This document shows, in pieces, positions 16,608 to 24,938 of a stretch of DNA of 64,000 nt. The notes beneath the pieces were generated by a model. It was not told the origin of the DNA, searched no databases, and saw only the letters and a list, made by a program, of their open reading frames with translations. Position 1 is the stretch's first letter; each line of letters begins with the position of its first letter. This DNA comes from WTFY01 sp965214675 (GTDB lineage: Bacteria; Pseudomonadota; Gammaproteobacteria; UBA4575). Location: contig OZ243969.1 in NCBI GenBank assembly GCA_965214675.1, positions 496,001 through 560,000 of the forward strand, in the 5' to 3' direction. The position numbers and the translations under genes were made by a program.

Positions 16608-16739
16608 TGGCACAGTGCCACTCTTCAACTGAAGAGGACCTGTGCGGCCTTGACTGAGGCATAACCAAGTCATGATCGGGAGTCGTGTCCCATGAGCGTA
16701 TTCGCGATAAGCGAACCTTCAGCACTGCGGTGCTGAAGG
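16608..16739. repeat. Cluster of four hairpins before the second recombinase
   Basis: In order: TGGCAC-A-GTGCCA (16608-16620), CTCTTCA-AC-TGAAGAG (16621-16636), TTCGC-GATAA-GCGAA (16701-16715) and CCTTCAGCAC-TGCG-GTGCTGAAGG (16716-16739). All arms are perfect, and the first two and the last two abut. The recombinase ATG is 37 bases further on. Confidence 0.8.
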
Positions 16740-16775
16740 GCTCAGAAACACTCACCAGAAAGGAAAGAACACGCA

Positions 16776-17642
16776 ATGAAAGAATTGAACTATGACCTGA
16801 AACAACTGTGCAGAAGCTGCCGGGAGGGCAGCTATGCCACGCAGAGAAACAGAGAACGGATCCTGACCCTGGCGGCCAATGAACTGCATGCCATGGGCTA
16901 TCGCAAGATGCAGGCAAGATCATTGAAACCGAAACACATCGAGGCCTTGGTCAAGCACTGGCAGGAAAGAGAGTTGTCCATTGGAACGATCAAGAATCGT
17001 ATGGCTGCACTTCGCTGGTGGTCCGTCAAGATCAACAAGCAAAACGTCATGGCCCGGTCCAATGAATTCTATGGCATTCCGGACCGGAGGTTTGTCACCG
17101 ATGAATCAAAAGCGAAGGACATCACACAGACCCAGCTTGGCAAGGTCAAGGACGAACACGTGCGCATGAGCCTCGAACTGCAGCGGGCCTTCGGCCTGCG
17201 CCGCGAGGAGGCCATGAAGTTCCAGCCGAGCTATGCGGATAAAGGCGATCACATCCAATTGAAAGCAAGTTGGACCAAGGGCGGAAAGCCCAGGGGCATT
17301 TCCGTTCGAACGGAAGCCCAGCGAGAGGTACTCGATCGGGCAAGAAGACTCGCCGGCTTTGGTTCATTGATCCCAAGCCACCGTAGCTATGTCCAGCAGC
17401 TGAGAACCTACGAGGGCACTACCACGAGAGCCGGACTCTCGAACCTGCATGGGCTACGCCATGCGTATGCCCAAGACCGGTATGAGGAGCTGACCGGCTG
17501 GAAGTGTCCAGCCACCGGAGGGCCGGACCGCACGGCCCTGACTCCGGAACAAAAGGAACTGGACCACCAGGCCCGGCTGACCATCAGCCAGGAGCTGGGA
17601 CATGAACGGATACAGATAGTCGCAACCTATTGTGGGGTGTAA
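16776..17642 (+). CDS. Second tyrosine recombinase (integrase-domain protein)
   Basis: 288 residues. The N-terminal SAM-like domain (QRNRERILTLAANELHAMGY, KHIEALVKHWQ) and the catalytic part with Arg in FGLRREEAMKF, HGLRHAYAQ (His and Arg), LGHERIQI (His) and the nucleophile Tyr in VATYCG fit the group annotated as integrase domain-containing proteins in integrative elements. AAAGGAAAG lies before ATG 16776. It is unlike the island integrase at 12.2 kb, and could act on the adjoining hairpins, for example to resolve dimers. Confidence 0.88.
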   Translation: MKELNYDLKQLCRSCREGSYATQRNRERILTLAANELHAMGYRKMQARSLKPKHIEALVKHWQERELSIGTIKNRMAALRWWSVKINKQNVMARSNEFYGIPDRRFVTDESKAKDITQTQLGKVKDEHVRMSLELQRAFGLRREEAMKFQPSYADKGDHIQLKASWTKGGKPRGISVRTEAQREVLDRARRLAGFGSLIPSHRSYVQQLRTYEGTTTRAGLSNLHGLRHAYAQDRYEELTGWKCPATGGPDRTALTPEQKELDHQARLTISQELGHERIQIVATYCGV

Positions 17643-17788
17643 GTAGTTATGTGAAGCCACACATAAAGCGTATTTAGGGCGATGACCTTGCGAGTCTGGG
17701 GGCAGGCTAAAAAGCAAGCTCAAGAAAATCTTTGGTAAGATGCGATTTCTCGCATAGCTACCCTCAAAATATCACTCAAGGTCAAATC

Positions 17789-20104
17789 ATGGATCATTCA
17801 CAGCTCAACTGGATTTCAAATTTTATCTGGGGTATCGCTGATGATGTGCTGCGTGATTTGTACGTTCGCGGCAAGTATCGGGATGTTATTCTGCCCATGG
17901 TGGTGCTGCGCAGACTGGATGCGGAACTGGAACCAACCAAGCAAGCTGTACTGGATATGAAGACCTCGCTTGATGACATAGGCATTACCAATCAGGATCC
18001 AGCCTTGCGCCAAGCTGCTGGGCAGGCATTTTACAATACCTCCAAATTCACACTGCGCGACCTGCGTGCCCGTGTTAGTCAACAACAACTTAAGGCTGAT
18101 TTCGAGGATTACCTCAATGGTTTTTCACCGAACGTGCAGGACATCCTTGAAAACTTTGAGTTTCGCAACCAGATTCCCCGCCTGTCAAAGGCAGATGCAC
18201 TGGGCACCCTGATCGAAAAGTTTGTATCCCCGGATATCAATTTGAGTCCAGCCCCTGTGATGAACCCTGACGGTTCGGTCAAACATCCTGGACTTGATAA
18301 CCATGCCATGGGCACGATATTTGAGGAGCTGGTGCGCCGGTTTAATGAAGAGAATAACGAGGAAGCTGGCGAGCACTGGACACCACGCGATGCTGTCAAG
18401 CTCATGGCAAAGCTGATCTTCCTGCCCATTGCCGAGGAGATTGAATCCGGTACCTATCTGCTCTATGACGGTGCTTGTGGTACCGGCGGCATGTTGACCG
18501 TGGCGGAAGAAATCCTGCAGGAACTGGCCGAAGTTCATGGCAAAGATGTGTCCACTCACCTGTATGGACAGGAAATCAATGCCGAGACCTACGCAATCTG
18601 TAAAGCGGACCTGTTACTGAAGGGTGAAGGGGATGCTGCAGACAATCTGGTCGGTGGCCCGGAACATTCCACGTTGTCAAACGACGCCTTTCCATCCCAG
18701 GAATTTGATTTCATGCTCTCCAATCCACCCTATGGCAAAAGCTGGAAGAGCGATCTGGAACGCATGGGTGGCAAGAAGGACATGCGCGACCCAAGGTTCG
18801 TCATCGAACACGGCGGCGATCCCGAGTTTTCACTGGTCACCAGATCAAGCGACGGCCAGATGCTTTTCCTCGCGAACAAACTTTCCAAGATGAAGCAGAG
18901 TACACGGCTTGGCAGCCGTATTGCTGAGGTACACAATGGCAGTTCCCTTTTCACCGGAGATGCTGGTCAGGGCGAAAGCAACATCCGCCGCTGGGTCATT
19001 GAGAACGACTGGCTGGAAGCTATTGTCGCCCTGCCACTTAACATGTTTTACAACACTGGTATTGCCACCTATGTATGGGTGCTGACTAACCGTAAGCCTG
19101 AACATCGCCGAGGTAAAGTTCAGTTGATCGATGCCACTGCGTGGCACCAGCCCCTGCGTAAGAACCTGGGCAAGAAGAACTGTGAGTTGGGCGAGGACAA
19201 CATTGCTCACATCTGTGAGACTTTTCTAGCTTTTAAAGAGACCGAGCAAAGCAAGATTTTCGACAATGCTGCCTTCGGTTACTGGAAAGTGACCGTTGAG
19301 CGGCCGCTTCGGTGGCAAAGCCAGTTTACAAAACAAACTTGGATGAAACTTCAATTTGCCTCGGGTGACAGCAGCTACCGATCTAGCCTTTACGATGAAT
19401 TCGGTGAACAGCTTTTTGAAGACTTTCCATCCATCTCAGCCCGCGTTGCGGACACGCTAAAGGAGTGGTCAACCGACTCGGAAGGTTATTCGCACGTAAA
19501 GATCACGGACGCGCAAAAGAAGCGGCTCCTCAAATCCAGCACTTGGTCCCGAGATGCACGCCTTGTTGCTATGGCGGATTCGCTTTTGAATGAGCTTGGC
19601 GACTCAGTCTGGGAAGACCACAATGAATTCCGAGCGGCACTGAACCAAGCTCTCGCACGTTTGTCGATTAAACTGCTCGCGGCGGATAAAAAAGCAATCT
19701 GGCAAGCTACAAGCTGGCAAAGCAAAGATGCGCCACCAGTTATCAAAAAAATCCATAAGAAGGGTGTAGAACATAATCCGTTAAATGGTTTATTCGAAGC
19801 CACTATCAATGGTAAGACTACTGTAGTGGAATATGAGCCTGACACAGACTTGCGTGATACCGAACAGATCCCCCTGTTGGAGGAAGGCGGCATTGAAGCC
19901 TTTCTACAACGCGAAGTAATGCCCTACGCTTCCGATGCCTGGTACAAGGCCGACAATGTCAAGATCGGATATGAAATCAGCTTCAACCGCTACTTCTACA
20001 AACCAACACCGATGCGCACGCTGGAAGAGATTCGGGCCGACATACTGGCATTGGAGCAGGATACAGAAGGGCTGCTAGCGGACATTATCGGGGTTGCCCG
20101 CTAA
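17789..20104 (+). CDS. hsdM: Type I restriction-modification methyltransferase HsdM
   Basis: 771 residues from ATG 17789. An N-terminal helical HsdM domain (about 1-150), then the N6-adenine methyltransferase fold with SAM motif DGACGTGGML and catalytic NPPYGKSW. Longer than the usual ~500-residue HsdM: about 200 extra residues lie between the methylase core and the C-terminal EEIRADILALEQ helix. With two HsdS-half contacts it should form the modification enzyme M2S1. It starts an operon of five co-oriented genes; its TAATG overlaps the next gene. Confidence 0.95.
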   Translation: MDHSQLNWISNFIWGIADDVLRDLYVRGKYRDVILPMVVLRRLDAELEPTKQAVLDMKTSLDDIGITNQDPALRQAAGQAFYNTSKFTLRDLRARVSQQQLKADFEDYLNGFSPNVQDILENFEFRNQIPRLSKADALGTLIEKFVSPDINLSPAPVMNPDGSVKHPGLDNHAMGTIFEELVRRFNEENNEEAGEHWTPRDAVKLMAKLIFLPIAEEIESGTYLLYDGACGTGGMLTVAEEILQELAEVHGKDVSTHLYGQEINAETYAICKADLLLKGEGDAADNLVGGPEHSTLSNDAFPSQEFDFMLSNPPYGKSWKSDLERMGGKKDMRDPRFVIEHGGDPEFSLVTRSSDGQMLFLANKLSKMKQSTRLGSRIAEVHNGSSLFTGDAGQGESNIRRWVIENDWLEAIVALPLNMFYNTGIATYVWVLTNRKPEHRRGKVQLIDATAWHQPLRKNLGKKNCELGEDNIAHICETFLAFKETEQSKIFDNAAFGYWKVTVERPLRWQSQFTKQTWMKLQFASGDSSYRSSLYDEFGEQLFEDFPSISARVADTLKEWSTDSEGYSHVKITDAQKKRLLKSSTWSRDARLVAMADSLLNELGDSVWEDHNEFRAALNQALARLSIKLLAADKKAIWQATSWQSKDAPPVIKKIHKKGVEHNPLNGLFEATINGKTTVVEYEPDTDLRDTEQIPLLEEGGIEAFLQREVMPYASDAWYKADNVKIGYEISFNRYFYKPTPMRTLEEIRADILALEQDTEGLLADIIGVAR

Positions 20105-21906
20105 TGGCCACGCAACGATACTCAGTCACGCCACACCCGATCGAAACTTTGCTTACCTGGGTAAAGTCGGGTGAGATTGCCATCCCGGAAATTCAGCGAC
20201 CCTTCGTTTGGGATGCAACCAAGGTGCGCAACCTGCTTGACTCGCTCTATCAGGGCTACCCGGTCGGATACCTGATCTCCTGGCGCAATCCTGCAATCAG
20301 GCTAAAAGACGGCACGCTGTCTGCAGGGAAACGAATTCTGATCGACGGTCAGCAACGCGTCACAGCTCTGATGGCTGCCCTGCTTGGAAAAGAAGTCCTG
20401 ACCAAGGATTACCGTACAGTGCGAATTCGCATTGCATTTCATCCTTTACAGGATCGTTTCGAAGTGACCAACCCTGCCATCGAGAAGGATGCGAGCTGGA
20501 TAGATGATATTACGAAAATCTTTGCTCCGGATGCAGATTTGTTTTCTCTGGTTGAACGGTACGTCGATCGAAACCCAGGTTCCGATCGGAGAAAAGTCGG
20601 GCAAGTTCTCCAGAGGGTGGGCAAAATCGTCAACAATCACGTGGGGCTGATCGATCTGGCCGAAGATCTAGACATTGAGACAGTCACCGAGATTTTCATC
20701 CGCGTGAATTCAGCCGGCACGCCCCTCTCGCAGGCAGACTTTGCCATGTCCAAGATTGCCGTCAATGAAACCTTCGGTGGGAATGTCTTGCGCAAGGCAA
20801 TCGATTATTTCTGCCATCTTGCCGTGGCCCCTGAGTTCTTTTCAAAGATTGAACAGGGTGACCCAAAGTTTGCTGCATCTCAGTTCTGGCCGAAGATCAA
20901 ATGGCTGAAAGATACTAACGATGATCTGTATGACCCCAGTTATACCGACATGCTTCGTGTGGCCTTTACCTCACAGTTTGGCCGAGGAAAGCTGGGGGAT
21001 CTGGTGGCACTGCTGTCCGGGCGCAACTTTGAAACCAGGGCATATGAAGAAGCAATTGTTGAACAGTCATTTGCTAAGCTGACCGATGGCATTAATGCCT
21101 TCATGTCAAAGACACACTTTGATCGCTTGACAATGATTCTTCGCTCGGCAGGATTTCTGACCTCAAACCTGATCCGTAGCCAGAATGCTGTGAATTTCGC
21201 GTACATCCTGTACCTTCGTGGTCGCTCGGAGGGGCTGGATGCGCATGAGCTCGAACGCATCGTGCGTCGCTGGTACGCCATGTCAATTCTGACACAACGT
21301 TATTCAGGAAATCCGGAAACCGCATTTGACTTCGACATAAGGCAGATCGCGAATCAAGGGATAACCGCCTACACTGAATCCGTGATCGAGAACGAACTGC
21401 CGGAGACGTATTGGACGGGTATGCTGCCTCAGTTGATGGATACTTCATCTTCGATGAGTCCATACTTTATCGCCTATCAAGCAGCACAGGCCCGCTTGGG
21501 TGACAAAGGCTTCCTGTCCACAGACATCACTGTGCGGGATCTGCTGCTCAACCGAGGGGACCGGCATCACGTTTACCCTCGCAAGTACTTGAGGGACAAA
21601 CATGGTTTGAGTCGAGGTCGATATAACCAGATCGCCAACTTCGTCATTGCGCAAAGCGAGATCAACATTGCCATTGGTGACACGAGGCCTGAAACTTACT
21701 TTGCAGAACTCATGGAACAGGTCAACGGTGGCGAGAAGAAGTATGGCGGTATAAGTGACAGTGATCGTCTTCAAGAGAACTACATTGAAAACTGTCTGCC
21801 AGAGTGTCTGCTTGAAGCCGACGTACCGGATTACAATGATTTTCTTGCTGAGCGCCGCCGCCTGATGTCGCTTAAGATCAAAACATGGTTTGAAGTGCTG
21901 TCATGA
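20104..21906 (+). CDS. DUF262/HNH protein (GmrSD- or SspE-like) inside the hsd operon
   Basis: 600 residues. An N-terminal DUF262 ParB-like domain has IPEIQRP (27-33) and IDGQQR (80-85), motifs of a nucleotide-hydrolysing module. The C-terminus has DRHHVYPRKYL (around 488) followed by an Asn-rich helix (SEINIAIGD), the DUF1524-type His-Me nuclease seen in GmrSD, SspE and BrxU, which attack modified phage DNA. It overlaps hsdM (TAATG) and hsdS (ATGA), so it is translationally coupled to both. It probably adds a type IV-like activity against modified phage; the exact trigger is unknown. Confidence 0.88.
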   Translation: MATQRYSVTPHPIETLLTWVKSGEIAIPEIQRPFVWDATKVRNLLDSLYQGYPVGYLISWRNPAIRLKDGTLSAGKRILIDGQQRVTALMAALLGKEVLTKDYRTVRIRIAFHPLQDRFEVTNPAIEKDASWIDDITKIFAPDADLFSLVERYVDRNPGSDRRKVGQVLQRVGKIVNNHVGLIDLAEDLDIETVTEIFIRVNSAGTPLSQADFAMSKIAVNETFGGNVLRKAIDYFCHLAVAPEFFSKIEQGDPKFAASQFWPKIKWLKDTNDDLYDPSYTDMLRVAFTSQFGRGKLGDLVALLSGRNFETRAYEEAIVEQSFAKLTDGINAFMSKTHFDRLTMILRSAGFLTSNLIRSQNAVNFAYILYLRGRSEGLDAHELERIVRRWYAMSILTQRYSGNPETAFDFDIRQIANQGITAYTESVIENELPETYWTGMLPQLMDTSSSMSPYFIAYQAAQARLGDKGFLSTDITVRDLLLNRGDRHHVYPRKYLRDKHGLSRGRYNQIANFVIAQSEINIAIGDTRPETYFAELMEQVNGGEKKYGGISDSDRLQENYIENCLPECLLEADVPDYNDFLAERRRLMSLKIKTWFEVLS

Positions 21907-23327
21907 TCACCGAACTTAAACCCTATCCTGAAATGAAGGACTCTAGCGTGGAGTGGTTGGGGGAGGTACCAGAGCATTGGGATATCTCCCGGCTTCGGAT
22001 AGTCGCTTCTATCTTGAATGGTGCAACGCCTTCGACAAGTGAGGAGGAGTATTGGAATGGCAAGATTCTCTGGTTGACACCGGAAGACCTCGGAGTGCTG
22101 AACACACGACGTATCTCTGAAAGTGCCCGAAAAATTACTCCTGAAGGACATGCTTCGTGCGGCACCTCGCTTGCGCAACAGAATAGCGTTGTGATATCCA
22201 CTCGTGCACCAATTGGCCATTTGGGAATCCTCGATTCTGAGGGTTGCACGAACCAAGGATGCAAACTCCTTGTTCCTAGTGCGCACATTTTGGAAGACTA
22301 CCTATATGATGTGCTGAAATCAGCTCGGTCTGAATTGCAGTCACTTGGAAATGGAGCTACATTTTCTGAACTATCCAAGACGAATCTTGGAAGTTTCCGA
22401 TTACCGGTTCCTTCCCGCCCCGAACAAACCGCCATCGTGCGTTTCCTGAGTCATGCCACGGCCCATATAGACCTCTACATACGCACCAAAAAGAAGCTGA
22501 TCACGCTGCTGGAAGAGCAAAAGAAGGTCGTCATTCACCAAACTGTCACAGGCCAAATTGATGTTCGTACCGGTCAATCTTATTCAAGCTATAAGGACTC
22601 CGGTGTGAAGTGGTTTGGTGAAGTTCCGGCGCATTGGAGCATCGAACGTTTAAAATCATCTGTGGACAATATCGTAGAGCAGAATGCTGAACGGGAACAG
22701 AATGATATCTACTTGGCCTTGGAACATGTCGAAAGCTGGACAGGTAGAATTAGAGATTCGAACTTGGATGATCCACCAGATAGTCAGTTGAAGCGTTTTC
22801 AACCAGAGGATGTTCTATTCGGAAAACTTCGCCCGTACCTTGCTAAGGTGACACGTCTGAAGGTTGGTGGGCTTTGTGTTGGTGAGTTCCTCGTTCTCCG
22901 GATTCGCAATTCATTAATTTGTCCAAATTATTTGGAATATCTGTTGCGTTCGAAGCTGGTAATCGAAGCGATCGATAGTTCCACATTTGGTGCTAGGATG
23001 CCGCGTGCTGACTGGAAATTTATCGGCTGCATGGAAGTGCCTCACCCGGCCTTCTCTGAGCAAACTGCCATCGTTCGTTATCTTGACAAGATTTCTTTCA
23101 AAATAGACGAAACCATTGTTCGAACAAAACGTGAGATTGAACTGCTTAGAGAACACAGCAAACGCCTGATAAGCGATGTTGTCACAGGCAAGCTTGATGT
23201 CCGTGAGGCAGCAACCAGACTCCCCCAAGAGGCAGACAAACCTGCATTCATTAACGACTCTGATGATTTCACTGATAGAGAAAAACATGTCGATACTCAG
23301 CCCTCTATAGACGAGATCTCTTTATGA
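21903..23327 (+). CDS. hsdS: Type I specificity subunit HsdS
   Basis: 474 residues with two target-recognition domains, each opened by a KDSxVxWxGEVPxHW signature (residues ~10-26 and ~229-246) and closed by a helical spacer (EQTAIVRFLSHAT... and EQTAIVRYLDKIS...). The near-symmetric halves give a bipartite recognition site. The long charged C-terminal tail (DDFTDREKHVD) is unusual. It overlaps the DUF262 gene and the next gene by 4 bases each, so dosage is coupled. Confidence 0.95.
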   Translation: MITELKPYPEMKDSSVEWLGEVPEHWDISRLRIVASILNGATPSTSEEEYWNGKILWLTPEDLGVLNTRRISESARKITPEGHASCGTSLAQQNSVVISTRAPIGHLGILDSEGCTNQGCKLLVPSAHILEDYLYDVLKSARSELQSLGNGATFSELSKTNLGSFRLPVPSRPEQTAIVRFLSHATAHIDLYIRTKKKLITLLEEQKKVVIHQTVTGQIDVRTGQSYSSYKDSGVKWFGEVPAHWSIERLKSSVDNIVEQNAEREQNDIYLALEHVESWTGRIRDSNLDDPPDSQLKRFQPEDVLFGKLRPYLAKVTRLKVGGLCVGEFLVLRIRNSLICPNYLEYLLRSKLVIEAIDSSTFGARMPRADWKFIGCMEVPHPAFSEQTAIVRYLDKISFKIDETIVRTKREIELLREHSKRLISDVVTGKLDVREAATRLPQEADKPAFINDSDDFTDREKHVDTQPSIDEISL

Positions 23328-24823
23328 GTACTGCCCGCTCTGTCGAGTATCAAATTGGTCTGGTTCGGGAATTGTGCCACTTGATTGGTGAAGTAGAATG
23401 GGTGGAATTCAAGCGTAGCAAGGTCGACCCCCAAGAAATTGGTGAATATATTTCTGCACTTTCCAACGCCGCGGCCCTGAACGGTAAGGCACACGCATAT
23501 GTACTTTGGGGAATCGATAACGAAACCCATGACATCGTCGGGACAGACTTTAATCCTGTCACTGCCAGGAAGGGCAATGAGACACTGGAGAGTTGGTTAT
23601 TGCGGCTGTTAAATCCGAAGATCCATTTTCGTTTTGATACGGTAGATATTGATAACCGGCAGGTGGTAATACTGGAAATCGAACGTGCCACTCATCACCC
23701 GGTACGTTTCAAAGGCACGGAATATATTCGTATTGGTGAGGTCAAAAAGCCCCTTAAAGAGGCTCCTGACCGTGAGCGCAGACTCTGGCACACTTTTAAT
23801 CAGAAGCCTTTTGAAGGATTAATTGCAGCTGAGCACCTGGATGCAGAAAAGGTTTTAAGCCTGCTGGACTATCCGAGCTATTTCGATTTACTGGAACTGC
23901 CATTACCATCCAATCGCGACGGTATTGTTGAAGCCTTGTCAGAGGATAACCTCATCCAGACCTGTCCTGCCGGGGGTTGGGATATCACCAATCTTGGCGC
24001 CATCCTGTTGGCAAAGCGACTTGCTGATTTTCGCAGTGTAAGTCGCAAAGCTGTACGCGTCATTCTGTACCGTGGTACGAGCCGAGTTGAAACACTCAAG
24101 GAGCTGCAGGGTATCAAAGGATATGCCGCAGGGTTTGAAGAAGTGATGGGCAATATCAATAGTCTGCTTCCGAGTACCGAAATCATCGAACAGGCACTTC
24201 GCAAGACAGTGCCAATGTGTCCGGAGCTTGCCATACGTGAGCTGGTGGCAAATGCGCTGATTCATCAGGATTTCTTTGTCACCGGTGCCGGGCCGATGGT
24301 GGAGATATTCGAAAACCGTATTGAGATCACCAACCCCGGAGCCCCTTTGGTTTCTCCAACCAGGTTTATTGATACACCACCACACTCACGAAACGAGACA
24401 TTGACTTCCCTTATGCGTCGTTTTGGCATCTGTGAAGAACGTGGCAGTGGAATTGACAAGGTGATTTCCCAGGTGGAATTGTTTCAGTTGCCTGCCCCGC
24501 TGTTCGAGGCCCCTGGAGAATTCACACGTACGATGCTGTTCGCACACAAGGATCTCAAGGATTTGGACAGGGCGGACCGTATCCGTGCATGCTACTTGCA
24601 TGCCTGTCTTTGCTACGTTACTCGCCGCAAGATGACCAACGCCACCTTGCGGGAAAGATTCGGGATTGCCGATCAAAATGCTGCGGACGCTTCGCGTTTG
24701 TTGAAAGAGGCTATAGAGGACAGCAAAATCGTCATAGAGGATCCGACTGTAGGTACACGAAGCCGGACCTACCTGCCTTTCTGGGCCAGCCAAAGTGCTC
24801 AACAATCAACCAGATTTGTTTGA
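23324..24823 (+). CDS. AlbA_2/Schlafen-like plus HATPase_c protein
   Basis: 499 residues. An N-terminal AlbA_2 (Schlafen-like) domain with VEWVEFKRS and a GKAHAYVLWGID loop precedes an ATP-binding HATPase_c_4 region (IRELVANALIHQDF, then EITNPG, EERGSGIDKV) and a C-terminal winged helix. Such proteins are frequent in hsd operons and may sense nucleic acid or control the locus; the family role is not settled. It overlaps hsdS by ATGA-type coupling and precedes hsdR. Confidence 0.88.
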   Translation: MSTARSVEYQIGLVRELCHLIGEVEWVEFKRSKVDPQEIGEYISALSNAAALNGKAHAYVLWGIDNETHDIVGTDFNPVTARKGNETLESWLLRLLNPKIHFRFDTVDIDNRQVVILEIERATHHPVRFKGTEYIRIGEVKKPLKEAPDRERRLWHTFNQKPFEGLIAAEHLDAEKVLSLLDYPSYFDLLELPLPSNRDGIVEALSEDNLIQTCPAGGWDITNLGAILLAKRLADFRSVSRKAVRVILYRGTSRVETLKELQGIKGYAAGFEEVMGNINSLLPSTEIIEQALRKTVPMCPELAIRELVANALIHQDFFVTGAGPMVEIFENRIEITNPGAPLVSPTRFIDTPPHSRNETLTSLMRRFGICEERGSGIDKVISQVELFQLPAPLFEAPGEFTRTMLFAHKDLKDLDRADRIRACYLHACLCYVTRRKMTNATLRERFGIADQNAADASRLLKEAIEDSKIVIEDPTVGTRSRTYLPFWASQSAQQSTRFV

Positions 24824-24922
24824 TGGTTGTTTGATGGAACAGGCTATTTTGGTAATCGTGTTTGTCTAACTCATTAATTTTAAAGACAATAACCTTTCCA
24901 ATTTGTTTGATGGTTGTTTGAT
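24814..24922. repeat. 22-bp direct repeat bracketing the gap before hsdR
   Basis: An identical 22-base sequence occurs at 24814-24835, spanning the stop of the AlbA gene, and 24901-24922, just before hsdR. Each copy is itself two TTTGATGG-like units (TTTGATGG, TTTGAT). The 65 bases between are AT-rich. It may reflect a tandem duplication or a binding site for a regulator of hsdR. Confidence 0.75.
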
Positions 24923-24938
24923 TGATTGAATACCGGAC

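Larger units (their letters stand above)
15901..16775. other. Long non-coding zone of the island
   Basis: 875 bases without a credible gene. It holds a perfect 15-bp inverted repeat (16042-16090) and a cluster of four hairpins directly before the second recombinase gene (16608-16739), both listed separately. It may contain an origin, a transfer origin or a recombination site. Confidence 0.6.
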
